Shown: positions 1 to 8,495 of the stretch, piece after piece
Layout: every line of letters starts with the position of its first letter
Position numbering within the stretch: position 1 is the first letter of the stretch
Source: Chara braunii
Taxonomy: Eukaryota > Streptophyta > Charophyceae > Charales > Characeae
Assembly: GCA_003427395.1 (NCBI GenBank)
Contig: BFEA01000601.1
Span: forward strand, 89,756 to 119,354
Length of the DNA stretch: 29,599 nucleotides
Direction of reading: 5' to 3'
The notes under the pieces: generated by a model
The model's input: only the letters and a program-made list of their open reading frames with translations
What the model was told of the DNA's origin: nothing
Database searches by the model: none
Made by a program: the position numbers and the translations under genes

Positions 1-22
1 TCGGGGTTTTGGGGTTTTTAAA

Positions 23-61
<39 letters not shown>

Positions 62-93
62 TTCGGGGTTTTGGGGGTTTTAAAACACACATG

Positions 94-150
<57 letters not shown>
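1..150. repeat. AC and AG microsatellites with duplicated G4T4-type motif
   Basis: An (AC)n tract at about 27-56 and an (AG)n tract at about 104-150 are each preceded by a copy of the same short motif, TCGGGGTTTTGGGGTTTT-like, at 1-20 and 62-82. The unit (G-rich motif, TTTAAAACA, AC run) is therefore present twice. The small Ser-Leu-rich frame read on the minus strand here is only the translation of the dinucleotide repeat. Confidence 0.9.
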
Positions 151-151
<1 letters not shown>

Positions 152-540
152 ATGCAAATGTTGATAAATAGAGATACCGATAACTGCCAGCTGCATACAC
201 ATCCTTGACTAATTTTCATTTGCATGTCAGTTGAATGATAAGCCAAGCGCGGCTGGCACGCAGCAGTCAAGAGACAACATCACAGTGCTTGGATACGCCT
301 GGAAGCACCTCAATAGAAGCATGGTATTCGTGGAACTTACATGGCCCAAAACAGACGCTGTACCCACCATGAAAGATGACACATAGCTTTGGGAGAAACA
401 GCGGCCTCTCAGGGAAAATGGGACATATCCGTGCTGTCGAACAACTACACGATGAGGCCTCTCTCCTGGCACCCTTTGGCGAGAGATCAGGTTGCATGTG
501 GCCTGGCTAGTGAATCCCATACCCTGAAAATCGCCACAGG
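151..540 (-). other. probable 3' flank / 3' UTR of the RBM25-like gene
   Basis: This stretch lies downstream, on the minus strand, of the stop codon of the PWI exon. The frames open in it have no recognisable domain and overlap each other on both strands. I see no polyadenylation hexamer that I would rely on. The assignment as 3' UTR and downstream flank rests only on position. Confidence 0.4.
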
Positions 541-789
541 CTACGACTTTGCTCTTGTGAGCCCTACTTCTGCCCTCTTGATCTCAAAAATAAGCATCCT
601 CCACATTTTCAACACAAACATCTCCGCCTCCTCGTCCAGAATGGACTCCAAGAGATCAAGCATACTTGCTGCGGACACATGTTGGCACATGTGAGAAACA
701 ATATAATCAACAAGAGTTTCTTCCTCCTCCCCTAGGTACTCCTTGATCTTCTTCATGATCCACGGCCGCATCTTCTCAGCCAACTTAAA
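541..789 (-). CDS. RBM25: RBM25-like splicing factor, C-terminal PWI-domain exon (partial)
   Basis: The minus-strand frame encodes a PWI domain, the nucleic-acid-binding fold found in the U1-associated splicing regulator RBM25 and its plant homologues. Visible hallmarks are the RPWIMKKI start of the domain, then LGEEEETLVDYI, then the strongly conserved ILDEEAEMFVLKMWRMLIF block, and a stop codon about 12 residues later, where family members also end. A canonical intron 3' end precedes the exon: a pyrimidine-rich run, then TGTGGATGCAG at about 790-800 (read on the minus strand), with coding resuming at TTTAAG. Upstream codons of the same frame are intron sequence, so the apparent ATG there should not be used. 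No earlier exon (RRM or RE/RD-rich linker) is visible to the right; it may lie outside the window or beyond inserted elements. There is no internal stop, so the exon looks functional. Confidence 0.85.
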   Translation of the reverse strand, partial: FKLAEKMRPWIMKKIKEYLGEEEETLVDYIVSHMCQHVSAASMLDLLESILDEEAEMFVLKMWRMLIFEIKRAEVGLTRAKS

Positions 790-1919
790 CTGCATCCACA
801 AGAGAGAGCGATAAAAAATCACACACCGCGATTGTCAGTCTGATTTCTGATGGGAGCCACTATTAATCTGTTCTTGACAACTGTTGAGCAACATCAAAGC
901 AAATCCACCCCAAGCGCACGGATGTCCATGAAGGTGACCACTGCCGCCTGCACAGGCATCCTACATGCTAGGCTGCTAGTAGACGTGCACTTCCCTGCTG
1001 ATTGTCCACACCGACGCATTCATTATTGGATACTCAGCAGGTTTCAGCATATAGCCGTATTTGCCTTTAACATTACTGTGTAAGCGCCCCAGACAAGGCA
1101 TCCGCCCCAGATAGACTACCCACCATGCAAGGTTCTACAGAAGGACATTCTGAAAACTTGTAAAAGCGAAATAAGCAGGCCAACTGCACACCGCCAGATA
1201 GAGCTGTGTTATGAACTCGGTTGTCTGACGATTTTCACCGCCACTCGCACACAGTCAGTCTCATACACGCCCATACATGCATAAGAGAAGGGGGAGAGGA
1301 GACAGAGTCCACACTGCACACAGATCAAAGAAGATAGCTGGAGCACAAACATGCACAGATGGGGAGAGGACACACAGTGTTTCTCACTCTCTGACGATAC
1401 TCCCAACAACCAATCACAAGAAAGAACCTGCGAGGATAACAATTGGAATACACACTGATGATGAGCCAGTTAACCAGAAATCGTTACAGAGTTTGTTCCA
1501 GTGTCTCGCCACTCTCAAAACCTCACACTCCACTCACTATCCTACACCCAGTTAGTAGCGCCACATCAGACTGGCCTCCCAGAGGCCAGCACCAACCACC
1601 CAGATGAAGAACAGCTCCTGCGATGAAGTCTTCAGTGCCGCTGAACAACTCTGACGAAGAACCGGCAGCTATGGCTGCCACCACCCACATAGACTCAGTG
1701 TAGAGTCTCCACACAGCCCAGCCACTCGCAGAAACCCACAGGGGTTGATGCACAGAGGATGCCCCAGCTATGGCAAGTCCTCAACCGGCTGGCTATGGCT
1801 GCTGTCCGCGGTGAGAGTCTCAGGGCACCGCCTGCAGACAATCGCCGCCACAAACCTCCTGGCTCCAAAACGCTGTATCGCAAAAAATGAACTGCCAAAA
1901 AGTTCTGGACCGAAGTCCC
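790..1919. other. no gene recognised; possible intron of the RBM25-like gene
   Basis: I see no protein domain, RNA gene or repeat family member here. Short open frames exist on both strands but are mutually overlapping and of unbiased composition. Because it lies immediately upstream of a clear splice acceptor, at least its left part is intron of the PWI gene. How far the intron extends before the retroelement material begins cannot be fixed from the sequence. Confidence 0.5.
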
Positions 1920-2328
1920 TAAACTATTAATAGACTACTCTACCTAGCCTAGATCTAGACCGGACTGACTGACCGACCGGTATGGCTGCTGTTTCGGCCT
2001 CTCGGCCTCTACCGGACCCGGCTATAGGCTATAGGACCGTCTATCAGATTAGGCCCTTAGGGCCTGTCTGTCCTAGGGGTAGCCCGGTCCTGCTCTCAGC
2101 AGTTAGGGTAGCTGTAGGAAACCCGAACTACTACCGGGCCTATTTTCCCATATTAGCAGATATGTCCCTCAGGGGTTTTCCTTACAGGTAGGTCCCTCGG
2201 TTAACCCTCAGCCAAACAAAATTACAAAACTAACCTACTGGTTAGTATACAGCCTCGCAGTCAATCTCAGCAGTCCGAATCAGCAAGTCATTGCAGGCTT
2301 ACCCCCCCGGGGAGCGAGGACCTCCGAG
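1920..2328 (-). repeat. candidate 3' LTR / tail of element E1
   Basis: This lies directly downstream (minus strand) of the integrase stop codon of E1. A G-rich run (CCCCGGGGGGG read on the minus strand, about 2303-2315) could serve as a degenerate polypurine tract, and the following sequence would then be the LTR. It contains several short direct and inverted motifs, such as CTATAGGCTATAGGAC and TTAGGCCCTTAGGGCC. I found no matching copy at the other end of E1, so this is a positional inference. Confidence 0.35.
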
Positions 2329-3639
2329 CTAGGGATGTAGGCGAGGTGAACGGCGAGGAAGGTTGCCCTTCTGAGCCGCTTCATTTTCCAAAACAACTGA
2401 CTTTGCTGTCTTGAGAAGTTCCCTTCTGTAGAACCATCTGTTCTCAGAAGGCGGCTGGAATGCGAACCTCACAAGATACTGCCGATCGGGGCCTGTGCCC
2501 CACTCATCCTCAATCCACTCCACGTCATATCCCTTGCCAGGGATTGGTGGACCAAATTGAGGGGGCCGGTCGGGGAATGCATCAGTTGGAGTGAAAGGAA
2601 GCAGCTTAGATGCATGGAAGACCGGGTAGGTTCGTAGATGCAGCGGGACATCAATGACATAGGATGGAACGAATGGATCAGCGCCTACTATATCTAAGAC
2701 CTGCCATGGACCCAGGTAACGAGGCAACAGCTTAGGGGAGATATCCTCCTCCCTCGACAGCTCAGAACTGGCTACCCAGACATGATCACCAGTGCGGATG
2801 GGGGAAGGCCGCCTGTGGCAATTAGCTTGTTCAATCATCGCCTTTTGGGCTTTGAACAAGTTCGCCCGCGCTCTTTCCACATCTATGCGGTAACGTCTTG
2901 TGGACTCCGCAGTGCCTGGAGTCAGCTCAGGCTTGGCCTTATCGATGATATCATCGAGAGGCTGTCGTGGTTCACGTCCCCAGTGCAACCGGTATGGACT
3001 GAACCCAGTCGAGGAATGGACAGACATGTTATACATAAGCTGTGCTCGAGCCAAGTGAAGATCCCAGTCCTGCTGATCCGGAGAGATGACAGGACGCAGC
3101 AGCTGGAATAAGACTTGGTTCATCACTTCAGCCAAACCATTGGCTTCAAGATGATGACCAAAAGTCATGTCCAGTCGTGAGTGCAGATAGTCCTTACAGT
3201 AGGACTGCCACTCATCGCTGCAAAATCGGGGATCTCGATCACTGACTATAGAAGTGGGCGGTCCATGGTGTGTGACCCACCTCTCTGAAAAGGCTTCTCT
3301 CACAGCCGGGACTCTGGCCACTTTTGGCAAGGGGATGAACTCTACGTATTTGGAGAACTTGTCAACGCAGACCATAACCTAACGCATGCCACGAGGGGTG
3401 GTCTTGCCTAAATCTGTGAAGTCTATCGACACAGATTGAGCAGGGCCATTAGGTATGGGTAAGGGTTTGAGCAGTCCCAAAGGAGGCCTGTGCTGGACCT
3501 TGTTCCTTTGGCAGAGCTCGCAGGTTTCCACATAGCGCAGCATATCACTCCGCATCTTCTTCCAGAAGGAGCGTGGCGACAGGGCTGCATACGACTTTAG
3601 GAACCCAAAATGTCCACGGGCGTCATGACACTCTGACAT
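2329..3639 (-). pseudogene. E1 integrase with H2C2 zinc finger, DDE core and chromo-like C-terminus
   Basis: One frame interrupted by a single TAG at 3379-3381. The upstream part carries the integrase zinc-binding region (histidines in CHDARGHFG, cysteines in CELCQRNK) and the first part of the catalytic core (SVSIDFTD supplies the first Asp). The downstream part continues with VDKFSKYVEF, the second Asp in IVSDRDPRF and the Glu in ANGLAEVMNQ, so the D-D-E triad is retained. The C-terminal segment has the GPWQVLDIVG and VFHASKLLPF motifs of the integrase C-terminal domain, followed by a segment around EWIEDEWGTG...QYLVRF that looks like the chromodomain of chromoviruses. Integrase would insert the element cDNA in the nucleus. 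The only clear lesion here is the stop, so this is the best preserved part of E1. Confidence 0.85.
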
Positions 3640-3948
3640 CAGCAGTGTCCTGAGCCGCTGGTCCTATGGAACGCACAAGCGCTCCTCACCTCTGCTGTTA
3701 AGTATACAGCAGATCTGAACTCGGGGCATAGCCTGGTTCAGAGTTAGGATCTGCTTGCAGATTCCTGACTATGGGTCCGAAAGTCGGGTCCTGAGGCAGT
3801 AGATGAGCAATGGTCTGCCGGGTCTCTTCTCCAAAGGAGTGAGTAGAGGAGATCGGCGCAAAAGAGTCAAGCCTACGAGAGAGGGCATCTGCTACCTTAT
3901 TGTAGCAGTCTTCTTATGCTTCAGTTCAAAGTCGAACATGTCAATGAA
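3640..3948 (-). pseudogene. E1 RNase H-integrase connection, broken
   Basis: This joins RNase H to the integrase zinc finger. It is open only in short pieces in shifting frames. Recognisable fragments on the minus strand include an ELKHKK-type end of RNase H and a connection-domain-like stretch. A TAG codon sits about nine codons upstream of the ATG at 3639. Confidence 0.5.
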
Positions 3949-4444
3949 CTAAATGTATCGTGCCAACTTATCGTTTAACTCTCCCTGGGACTTCATCCAC
4001 TGAAGGGTGGAGTGATCTGAAAAGATCTTGAAGTGCCTTCCCAGGAGAAAGTGCTTCCAGCGTTTCAGGGCACAGACAAGAGCATACAGCTCTTTCTTGT
4101 AGATGGAGTCCTGGAACTTTTGAGTCTTGATCTTCTTACTCAAACTCTACAGGTCGTAGACCATTCCCATCGTCTTGCTGAAGAACTGCCCCAATGCCAT
4201 ACTGATTAGCGTCCGTGGTCAGGATGAATGGCAAAGTGGGGTCAGGCAACTTCAGCACTGGTGCATGAGTCAAGGCCTTCTTGAGTCGTGTGAAGGCCGA
4301 CTGGCAGTGAAGGGACCAAGGAAAAGGAGTGTCTTTCTTTGTTAGGTTGGTCAAGGGTGCAGCCACTACAAAAAAGTTCCCGACGAAGAGGCCACTCCTG
4401 AATAGCACCAATCTTGGCTGCTTCAGGAGCCAGGCCGTCTCCAT
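3949..4444 (-). pseudogene. E1 RNase H domain, frameshifted
   Basis: Two overlapping frames together cover the RT connection and RNase H. The first contains PLTNLTKKDTPFPW, the palm-to-RNase H joint, and FILTTDANQYGIGAVL with the first catalytic Asp. A one-base shift near 4140 leads to the second, with the catalytic Glu in YKKELYALV and the next Asp in IFSDHSTLQWM. RNase H degrades the RNA strand of the RNA:DNA hybrid during reverse transcription. A further stop at 3949 ends the frame before the domain finishes. Confidence 0.75.
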
Positions 4445-5535
4445 CGATTACATGACCCAGATAGATGACAGAGGGAACTCCAAAAGAGGACTTCTCTCTG
4501 TTGATCTTGTACTGGCTGTCGCGTAATGACTGAAGGACCAAGGCCAAATGCTCCGCATGCTCCCTGGCAGTTTTGCTGAATACCAGGATAACATCCAGGT
4601 AGACAACCATAAACTCATCCAGGTAAGGCCTGAAGATGCGGTGCATCTCTGTCTGGAAGGTCCCAAGGGCATTGCAAAGTCCAAATGGCATGACCAGGAA
4701 CTCATAAGTCCCATACCTGGTCTTGAAGGCTGTCTTGTAGACATCCTCCTCTGCCATCTCAATCTGGTGGTAGCCAGATTTGAAGTACTTTGCTAAACAC
4801 TGTACAACCCTGCACCATGTCCAAAAGGCCATCGATCCCATGAGCAGACGTTCGACTGTATCTGTGAGCTCAAGAACATTCCTGTACCTTCTGGCACAAA
4901 GACTGTTGATTGCATTTGTGGCCTTTTGAGCCCCTTGCGGGTCATGCCACCTGTTATACACGGACCGCAAGAAATCTTCCAATGTTTGGGGATGGGCCCA
5001 GGCATCGAAGCTCTGACCGTAGCCCTGTTGCTGCACTAGGCCATTCAACCAACGGGTTGCTGACCCTTCTAAAAAAGAGGGAGTTACTCCAACTTCTTGC
5101 TCCAGCCTGGTAAGCTTGTGCCTCACATAGGTGCGCACTATCCTTACCCAAGTATCCAAGTCCTCATCCTTCTTCCTGTCGCCAGAGAAGGGCTTAGGAA
5201 TCAACAAGGGTATTTTAGGCATCCACTGCATAGGCTGCATTGGCCCAGGAGATTGTTGTAGTGGCTGCATAGCCACCAAAACAGGTTGCTGCACGCTAAC
5301 CTGGGCCTGGCTCGACAGTGGGACTGTAGTAACCACTGTCGTCGATGGTACGACAAAGACTTTTAAGAACCGGACCACTAACCATTGGTTGACTACTCGA
5401 TGAAGGAATGCCAAACATAGGAGAGAAGGATGGCCCTACTGGCGATGGCGTCACTGAGGGGCCCGCACCCGAAGGGGGAGCTACAACATACTGAGGCTGC
5501 CTCATCATGGGACGAGGAGCCTGCAGTGCAGCCAA
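4242..5535 (-). pseudogene. E1 gag capsid fused in frame to reverse transcriptase by deletion
   Basis: The N-terminal part is a retrotransposon Gag capsid region, recognised by KPFSGDRKKDEDLDTW, SFLEGSATRWLNGL and LEDFLRSVYNRWHDPQ, which match E5 closely. Shortly after TDTVERLL the frame jumps to the RT palm at YFKSGYHQIEMAEED, so the rest of gag, the zinc knuckle, protease and RT fingers are missing. The RT then shows VMPFGLCNALGTFQ and YLDVILVFSK. The second Asp of the catalytic YLDD is Val here, which would abolish polymerase activity. Near 4440 a small deletion removes the RSFLGL region and the frame drifts into non-RT sequence. The residues just upstream (5414-5535, partly in another frame) form the proline- and serine-rich linker of Gag. 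Confidence 0.8.
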
Positions 5536-6185
5536 AATTTCTGAATTTGCTTCTGGCCTGCCACTAGTTCAGCCAGCACTTCCTGTTGAACAACCTGCGT
5601 TTCAGCCACGCAAAGGAGCGAGTTACACAGCGCTCGCATCGCAGTGTCAAGTGTTGACTCATGTACTGCTTCTGATCTGCCTAGCTCCTGTCTCCTACTC
5701 CCTAGTCTAGTTTTTCTCAAAATAGCTCACTGTCTCCTTTCCGCTGCCTCTCTCAACTGCCGCTGCAACTCATCATGAAGTTAGTCTGCCTGGAGGATCT
5801 CATAATCCTTTGGTGCGAGTGGCATCTGTTGGCTGACTTGTGAGACAACAGATTGACTAACAGAACTTCGAGAGGTACCCTGACTAACACCTAACGAAGA
5901 GACCTCAGACATGGCCTGTGACACTGAAGAGGAAGTAGCCATCGTAACCTCAACCTGAACTTTAGCGTCCGATAGTCTTGCTGCTTCAAGTGTCCGTTCA
6001 ACGTTGATTGTTGCTGACTTAGCCCTCTCCAATAGCGTCCTTTCTCTGGCTTCCCTTCGCAGCCGCCTTTCCTCTCCCTGGTCTAACTCCAAGAAGGTAA
6101 TCGGTTGGCTGAGTGCAGTTCTACGAGTCACTCTCAGATGTTCTACTAGTCGTTCTTCCTCCTCACTACCACCTGCATCACTCAT
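5505..6185 (-). pseudogene. E1 gag N-terminal region, interrupted
   Basis: A true ATG at 6183-6185 opens a hydrophilic, charged protein beginning MSDAGGSEEEERL. It has an Arg/Glu-rich segment followed by a Ser/Gln-rich stretch. The same frame continues past a TAA at about 5781 and a TGA at about 5720 into a helical segment rich in Gln and Glu, then shifts frame near 5530 into the capsid linker. The E5 counterpart (27084) starts MSDTGDTGED and has the same layout, which supports this start. The charged N-terminus probably served in Gag assembly. The function is inferred from position only. Confidence 0.65.
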
Positions 6186-6793
6186 GAGCTACAGTGTGTG
6201 TGATATAAACTAGAGTCCACATTGAACCCTACCTCAGCCTGACACACAACCGAGTATGATCAAACACCTAATTTCGGTCAACCTGGAGAGAAGTAGTCAA
6301 GTAGTAACCAACAATAAATGTTAGGTCCTACAGGTAAGTTTCAATTCTATTTTTAGATTACTCTTACACAGATTGCAATGCAACAAGGAAAAGAACTAAC
6401 CTATCTGCAGCTGTCTGTCGATTGTTAACAAGTCCGTAACAACTAAATAATCAAACATAAAAATAACCTACCTGTTGAGATGCATGTTGGGTGGCAGTTT
6501 GTCGAATTAGTGCCACCTCGAGCAGTTACCGGAATCCCCCGTCTCCCTGTATCCTTCTTGAGTTGTCACTTTGTGTCAACGCTTTGAGCATCTGGTTGAG
6601 CAGCGTGTGTAAAGGTGTGCAATCCGGCCCACCCCTGTGCCCCAAGTCAACGCTGAACCTGCCAGCCCCTGCACATTATTTATCCTCGCATGCAACGAGC
6701 CTTACACCCGGTTTGATCTGAGGAGGCATTTAAGGAGATCCCCCGTAGCTCCTCACGAATTATTTAAACCACCAATACCTGGCCCAGCTATCG
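6186..6793 (-). other. E1 5' leader and flank, no gene
   Basis: This lies upstream of the E1 gag ATG. It contains the phrase ACTTACCTGT in the gag sense (about 6335), as does the E5 leader (about 26960), which suggests a shared untranslated leader. A segment TGGCACTAATTCGACAA (about 6500-6516, minus strand) sits where a primer-binding site might be expected, but I cannot match it to a tRNA. No CDS or RNA gene is seen. Confidence 0.4.
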
Positions 6794-6843
6794 AGTCCGA
6801 GCCTCAACCGACCAGTACGTGGATCCGTGCCGAGGCTCGGACT
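6794..6843. repeat. 12-bp perfect inverted repeat
   Basis: AGTCCGAGCCTC at 6794-6805 is the exact reverse complement of GAGGCTCGGACT at 6832-6843, leaving a 26-base loop. It lies on the left side of the palindrome cluster. A similar perfect 13-bp inverted repeat lies on the right side (7724-7779). Confidence 0.85.
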
Positions 6844-7002
6844 GCCGAGCGCAGGCATCCCGAACGTTGACATGAAAGCCACGAAAAAAACGTGAAAAAA
6901 AAAACGAAAAAAAAGAAAAAACAAATAAGAAAAACGAACGGGATCATTCCCGCCTTGCGTAGGCGCAAAGCGGGAAGATTCTTCCCGCTTTGATAGATAG
7001 AT

Positions 7003-7047
<45 letters not shown>

Positions 7048-7049
<2 letters not shown>

Positions 7050-7162
7050 GGCGACCTGCACGCCGCCCCTCTCTCTCTCTCTCTCTCTCTCTCGTTTCGA
7101 AAAAACGAAACGGGAATGCATCTTCCCGCAGCGGGAAGATGCATTCTTGTTTCGTTTTTTCG

Positions 7163-7203
<41 letters not shown>

Positions 7204-7225
7204 AGGGGCGGCGACATGCACAGAG
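7048..7225. repeat. largest palindrome, arms about 61 bp plus extensions
   Basis: Centred on position 7130, bases 7069-7129 pair with 7131-7191. I count one mismatch and two G-T pairs. Each arm consists of a (CT)n or (AG)n tract, then GTTTCGAAAAAACGAAAC, then the GGGAATGCATCTTCCCGC core. With a small offset the flanks GGCGACCTGCACGCCGCCCC and GGGGCGGCGACATGCAC also pair, extending the palindrome to about 7048-7225. A transcript of either strand would fold into a very long hairpin. Confidence 0.85.
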
Positions 7226-7358
7226 GGTCGCGCCGAACTCGCTGCCCCCCCCCCTCTCTCTCTCTCTCTCTCTCGTTTCGAGAAATGAAACGGGAAGATG
7301 CATTCCCGTTTCAGTTTGTGAAACGAGACTCTCTCTCTTTCTCTCTCTCCCCCCCTCG

Positions 7359-7428
7359 TTTCGAAAAACGAAACGGGAATGCATCTTCCCGCTATCCGCG
7401 GGAAGATGCATTCCCGTTTCGTTTTTCG

Positions 7429-7431
<3 letters not shown>
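7359..7431. repeat. perfect 34-bp-arm palindrome
   Basis: Bases 7359-7392 pair without error with 7398-7431 around the 5-base loop TATCC. The stem contains TTTCGAAAAACGAAAC and the shared GGGAATGCATCTTCCCGC core. An (AG)n tract follows on the right (7435-7478) and a (CT)n-like tract precedes on the left. Confidence 0.9.
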
Positions 7432-7481
<50 letters not shown>

Positions 7482-7723
7482 TCGAAACGCGAATGAATCT
7501 TCCCGCGATAGCGGGAAAATGCATTCCCGTTTCGAGACACTCTCTCTCTCTCTCTCTCCCCCTCCCCCTCCCTCCCTCCCTCCCGTGCAACTTTCCTCCT
7601 CCTGTGTATTTCATTTTTTTTTCGTTTGTGTATTTCTTTTTGTTTTTCCTTTTTTCTTTTATTGTTTTTCGGTAGTAGTAGTGTCATTCCTACAGAACCG
7701 GGGCCCGGCCTTAGCGCTACGAC

Positions 7724-7779
7724 CGGGCCTTCCCGTGGCCGACCACCCTAAGGCTGCAGCGCGTATACGGGAAGGCCCG
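7724..7779. repeat. 13-bp perfect inverted repeat
   Basis: CGGGCCTTCCCGT at 7724-7736 is the exact reverse complement of ACGGGAAGGCCCG at 7767-7779. Within the loop, GCCTTAG and CTAAGGC (about 7709 and 7749) add a second partly nested pairing. It lies between the palindrome cluster and non-autonomous element copy A. Confidence 0.85.
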
Positions 7780-8480
7780 CGACCGATAGCTGAGCGAGGT
7801 ACTAGTGGTTTAACGTCGCAGATAGGACGACGATCACAGCCAGAGTCAACACCGAGTCCCCACCATAAATATTTAAAGACGGTCTGGTAAGCGTCTGTTC
7901 AAAGGGTTGGCATGCCCTGCATGACCTCTATTGTGCAGCAGCAGTACCAAGGACTTGTGGCAAAGCATGTGTGTACTACTCCCAACGGGTTGGCATGGTG
8001 ACTGTGACCCGAGTGCTTCAGAGGCAACGCACGTCTCCCACCAGCTTGCTGCCCAGGAAGAATGTCGACTCTCAAGGTTGAGCGCTCGCGACACCTCACA
8101 TTGAGAGGACTCTCAAGACACAACTCACTTCCTCGCGGTAAGAAGCAATGACGAGGGTAGATAAGGAAGGAAGCAGTGTACCTCAAAATGCTGCCCCCAA
8201 CCACAGATTTCTCACTGGCAACCTGATGTGCATTTATGATGACCGGTCTTTGCCTCGGCACAACCAACAGCAGAATGCAGTTCCACCTTGGCTTAAATGC
8301 CATATCAACGAGCTCTCATCATCCAGCGTACACCCCTAATGTCACCACATAGCTTCCTGGCGCGCCCACATGACCCTGGGCTGCCTTATGTCCAACGCCC
8401 AAGCCTTATCACTGCCCCACACAACTCATGCCAAGCACCGAACAACTATTGCGAAGAACCATTGAGCGTAGTTCGAACCA

Positions 8481-8492
8481 GTTCCGATACCA
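8481..8492 (-). other. degenerate initiator-tRNA-Met primer-binding site of copy A
   Basis: Read on the minus strand this is TGGTATCGGAAC, two mismatches from TGGTATCAGAGC, the standard plant LTR-retrotransposon site complementary to the 3' end of initiator tRNA-Met. The next bases to the right give TGCAAGG, an LTR terminus, in the same arrangement as 25137-25152. Confidence 0.75.
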
Positions 8493-8495
8493 AAT

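Larger units (their letters stand above)
1920..6500 (-). mobile_element. E1: degraded Ty3/Gypsy LTR retrotransposon
   Basis: Read on the minus strand the order is gag N-terminus, gag capsid, reverse transcriptase, RNase H, integrase and chromo-like tail, which is the Ty3/Gypsy (RT before integrase) order. Protease, the zinc knuckle and the RT fingers are missing because of an internal deletion near 4800. Coding is broken by stops and frameshifts, and the RT catalytic motif is altered. Gag closely resembles that of E5 at the right end of the window, so both belong to one family. Neither LTR boundary is certain. Confidence 0.85.
6884..7680. repeat. palindrome cluster: foldback-like AG/CT and hairpin array
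   Basis: An A-rich arm (about 6884-6942) and a T-rich arm (about 7610-7672) enclose five inverted repeats, at 6967-6991, about 7048-7225, about 7265-7328, 7359-7431 and 7479-7538. They share one core, GCGGGAAGATGCATTCCCG, or its reverse, usually bordered by TTTCG/CGAAA and by alternating (CT)n and (AG)n tracts that themselves pair. Long reading frames across this block are Ser/Leu/Arg/Glu repeats from the dinucleotide tracts and are not genes. Possible identities are a foldback or MITE-type element, an LTR internal structure, or a product of local palindrome amplification. Confidence 0.8.

Noticed and set aside
1-90. GGGGTTTTGGGGTTTT resembling ciliate telomere repeats
   Set aside because: Only two units per copy, twice, next to an AC microsatellite, with no array extending to an end. 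It is not a telomere.
6760-7890. Long overlapping frames on both strands (up to ~280 codons) with Ser-Leu and Arg-Glu runs
   Set aside because: They are translations of (CT)n/(AG)n tracts and palindromes. All frames are open because dinucleotide repeats lack stops, and no domain is present.
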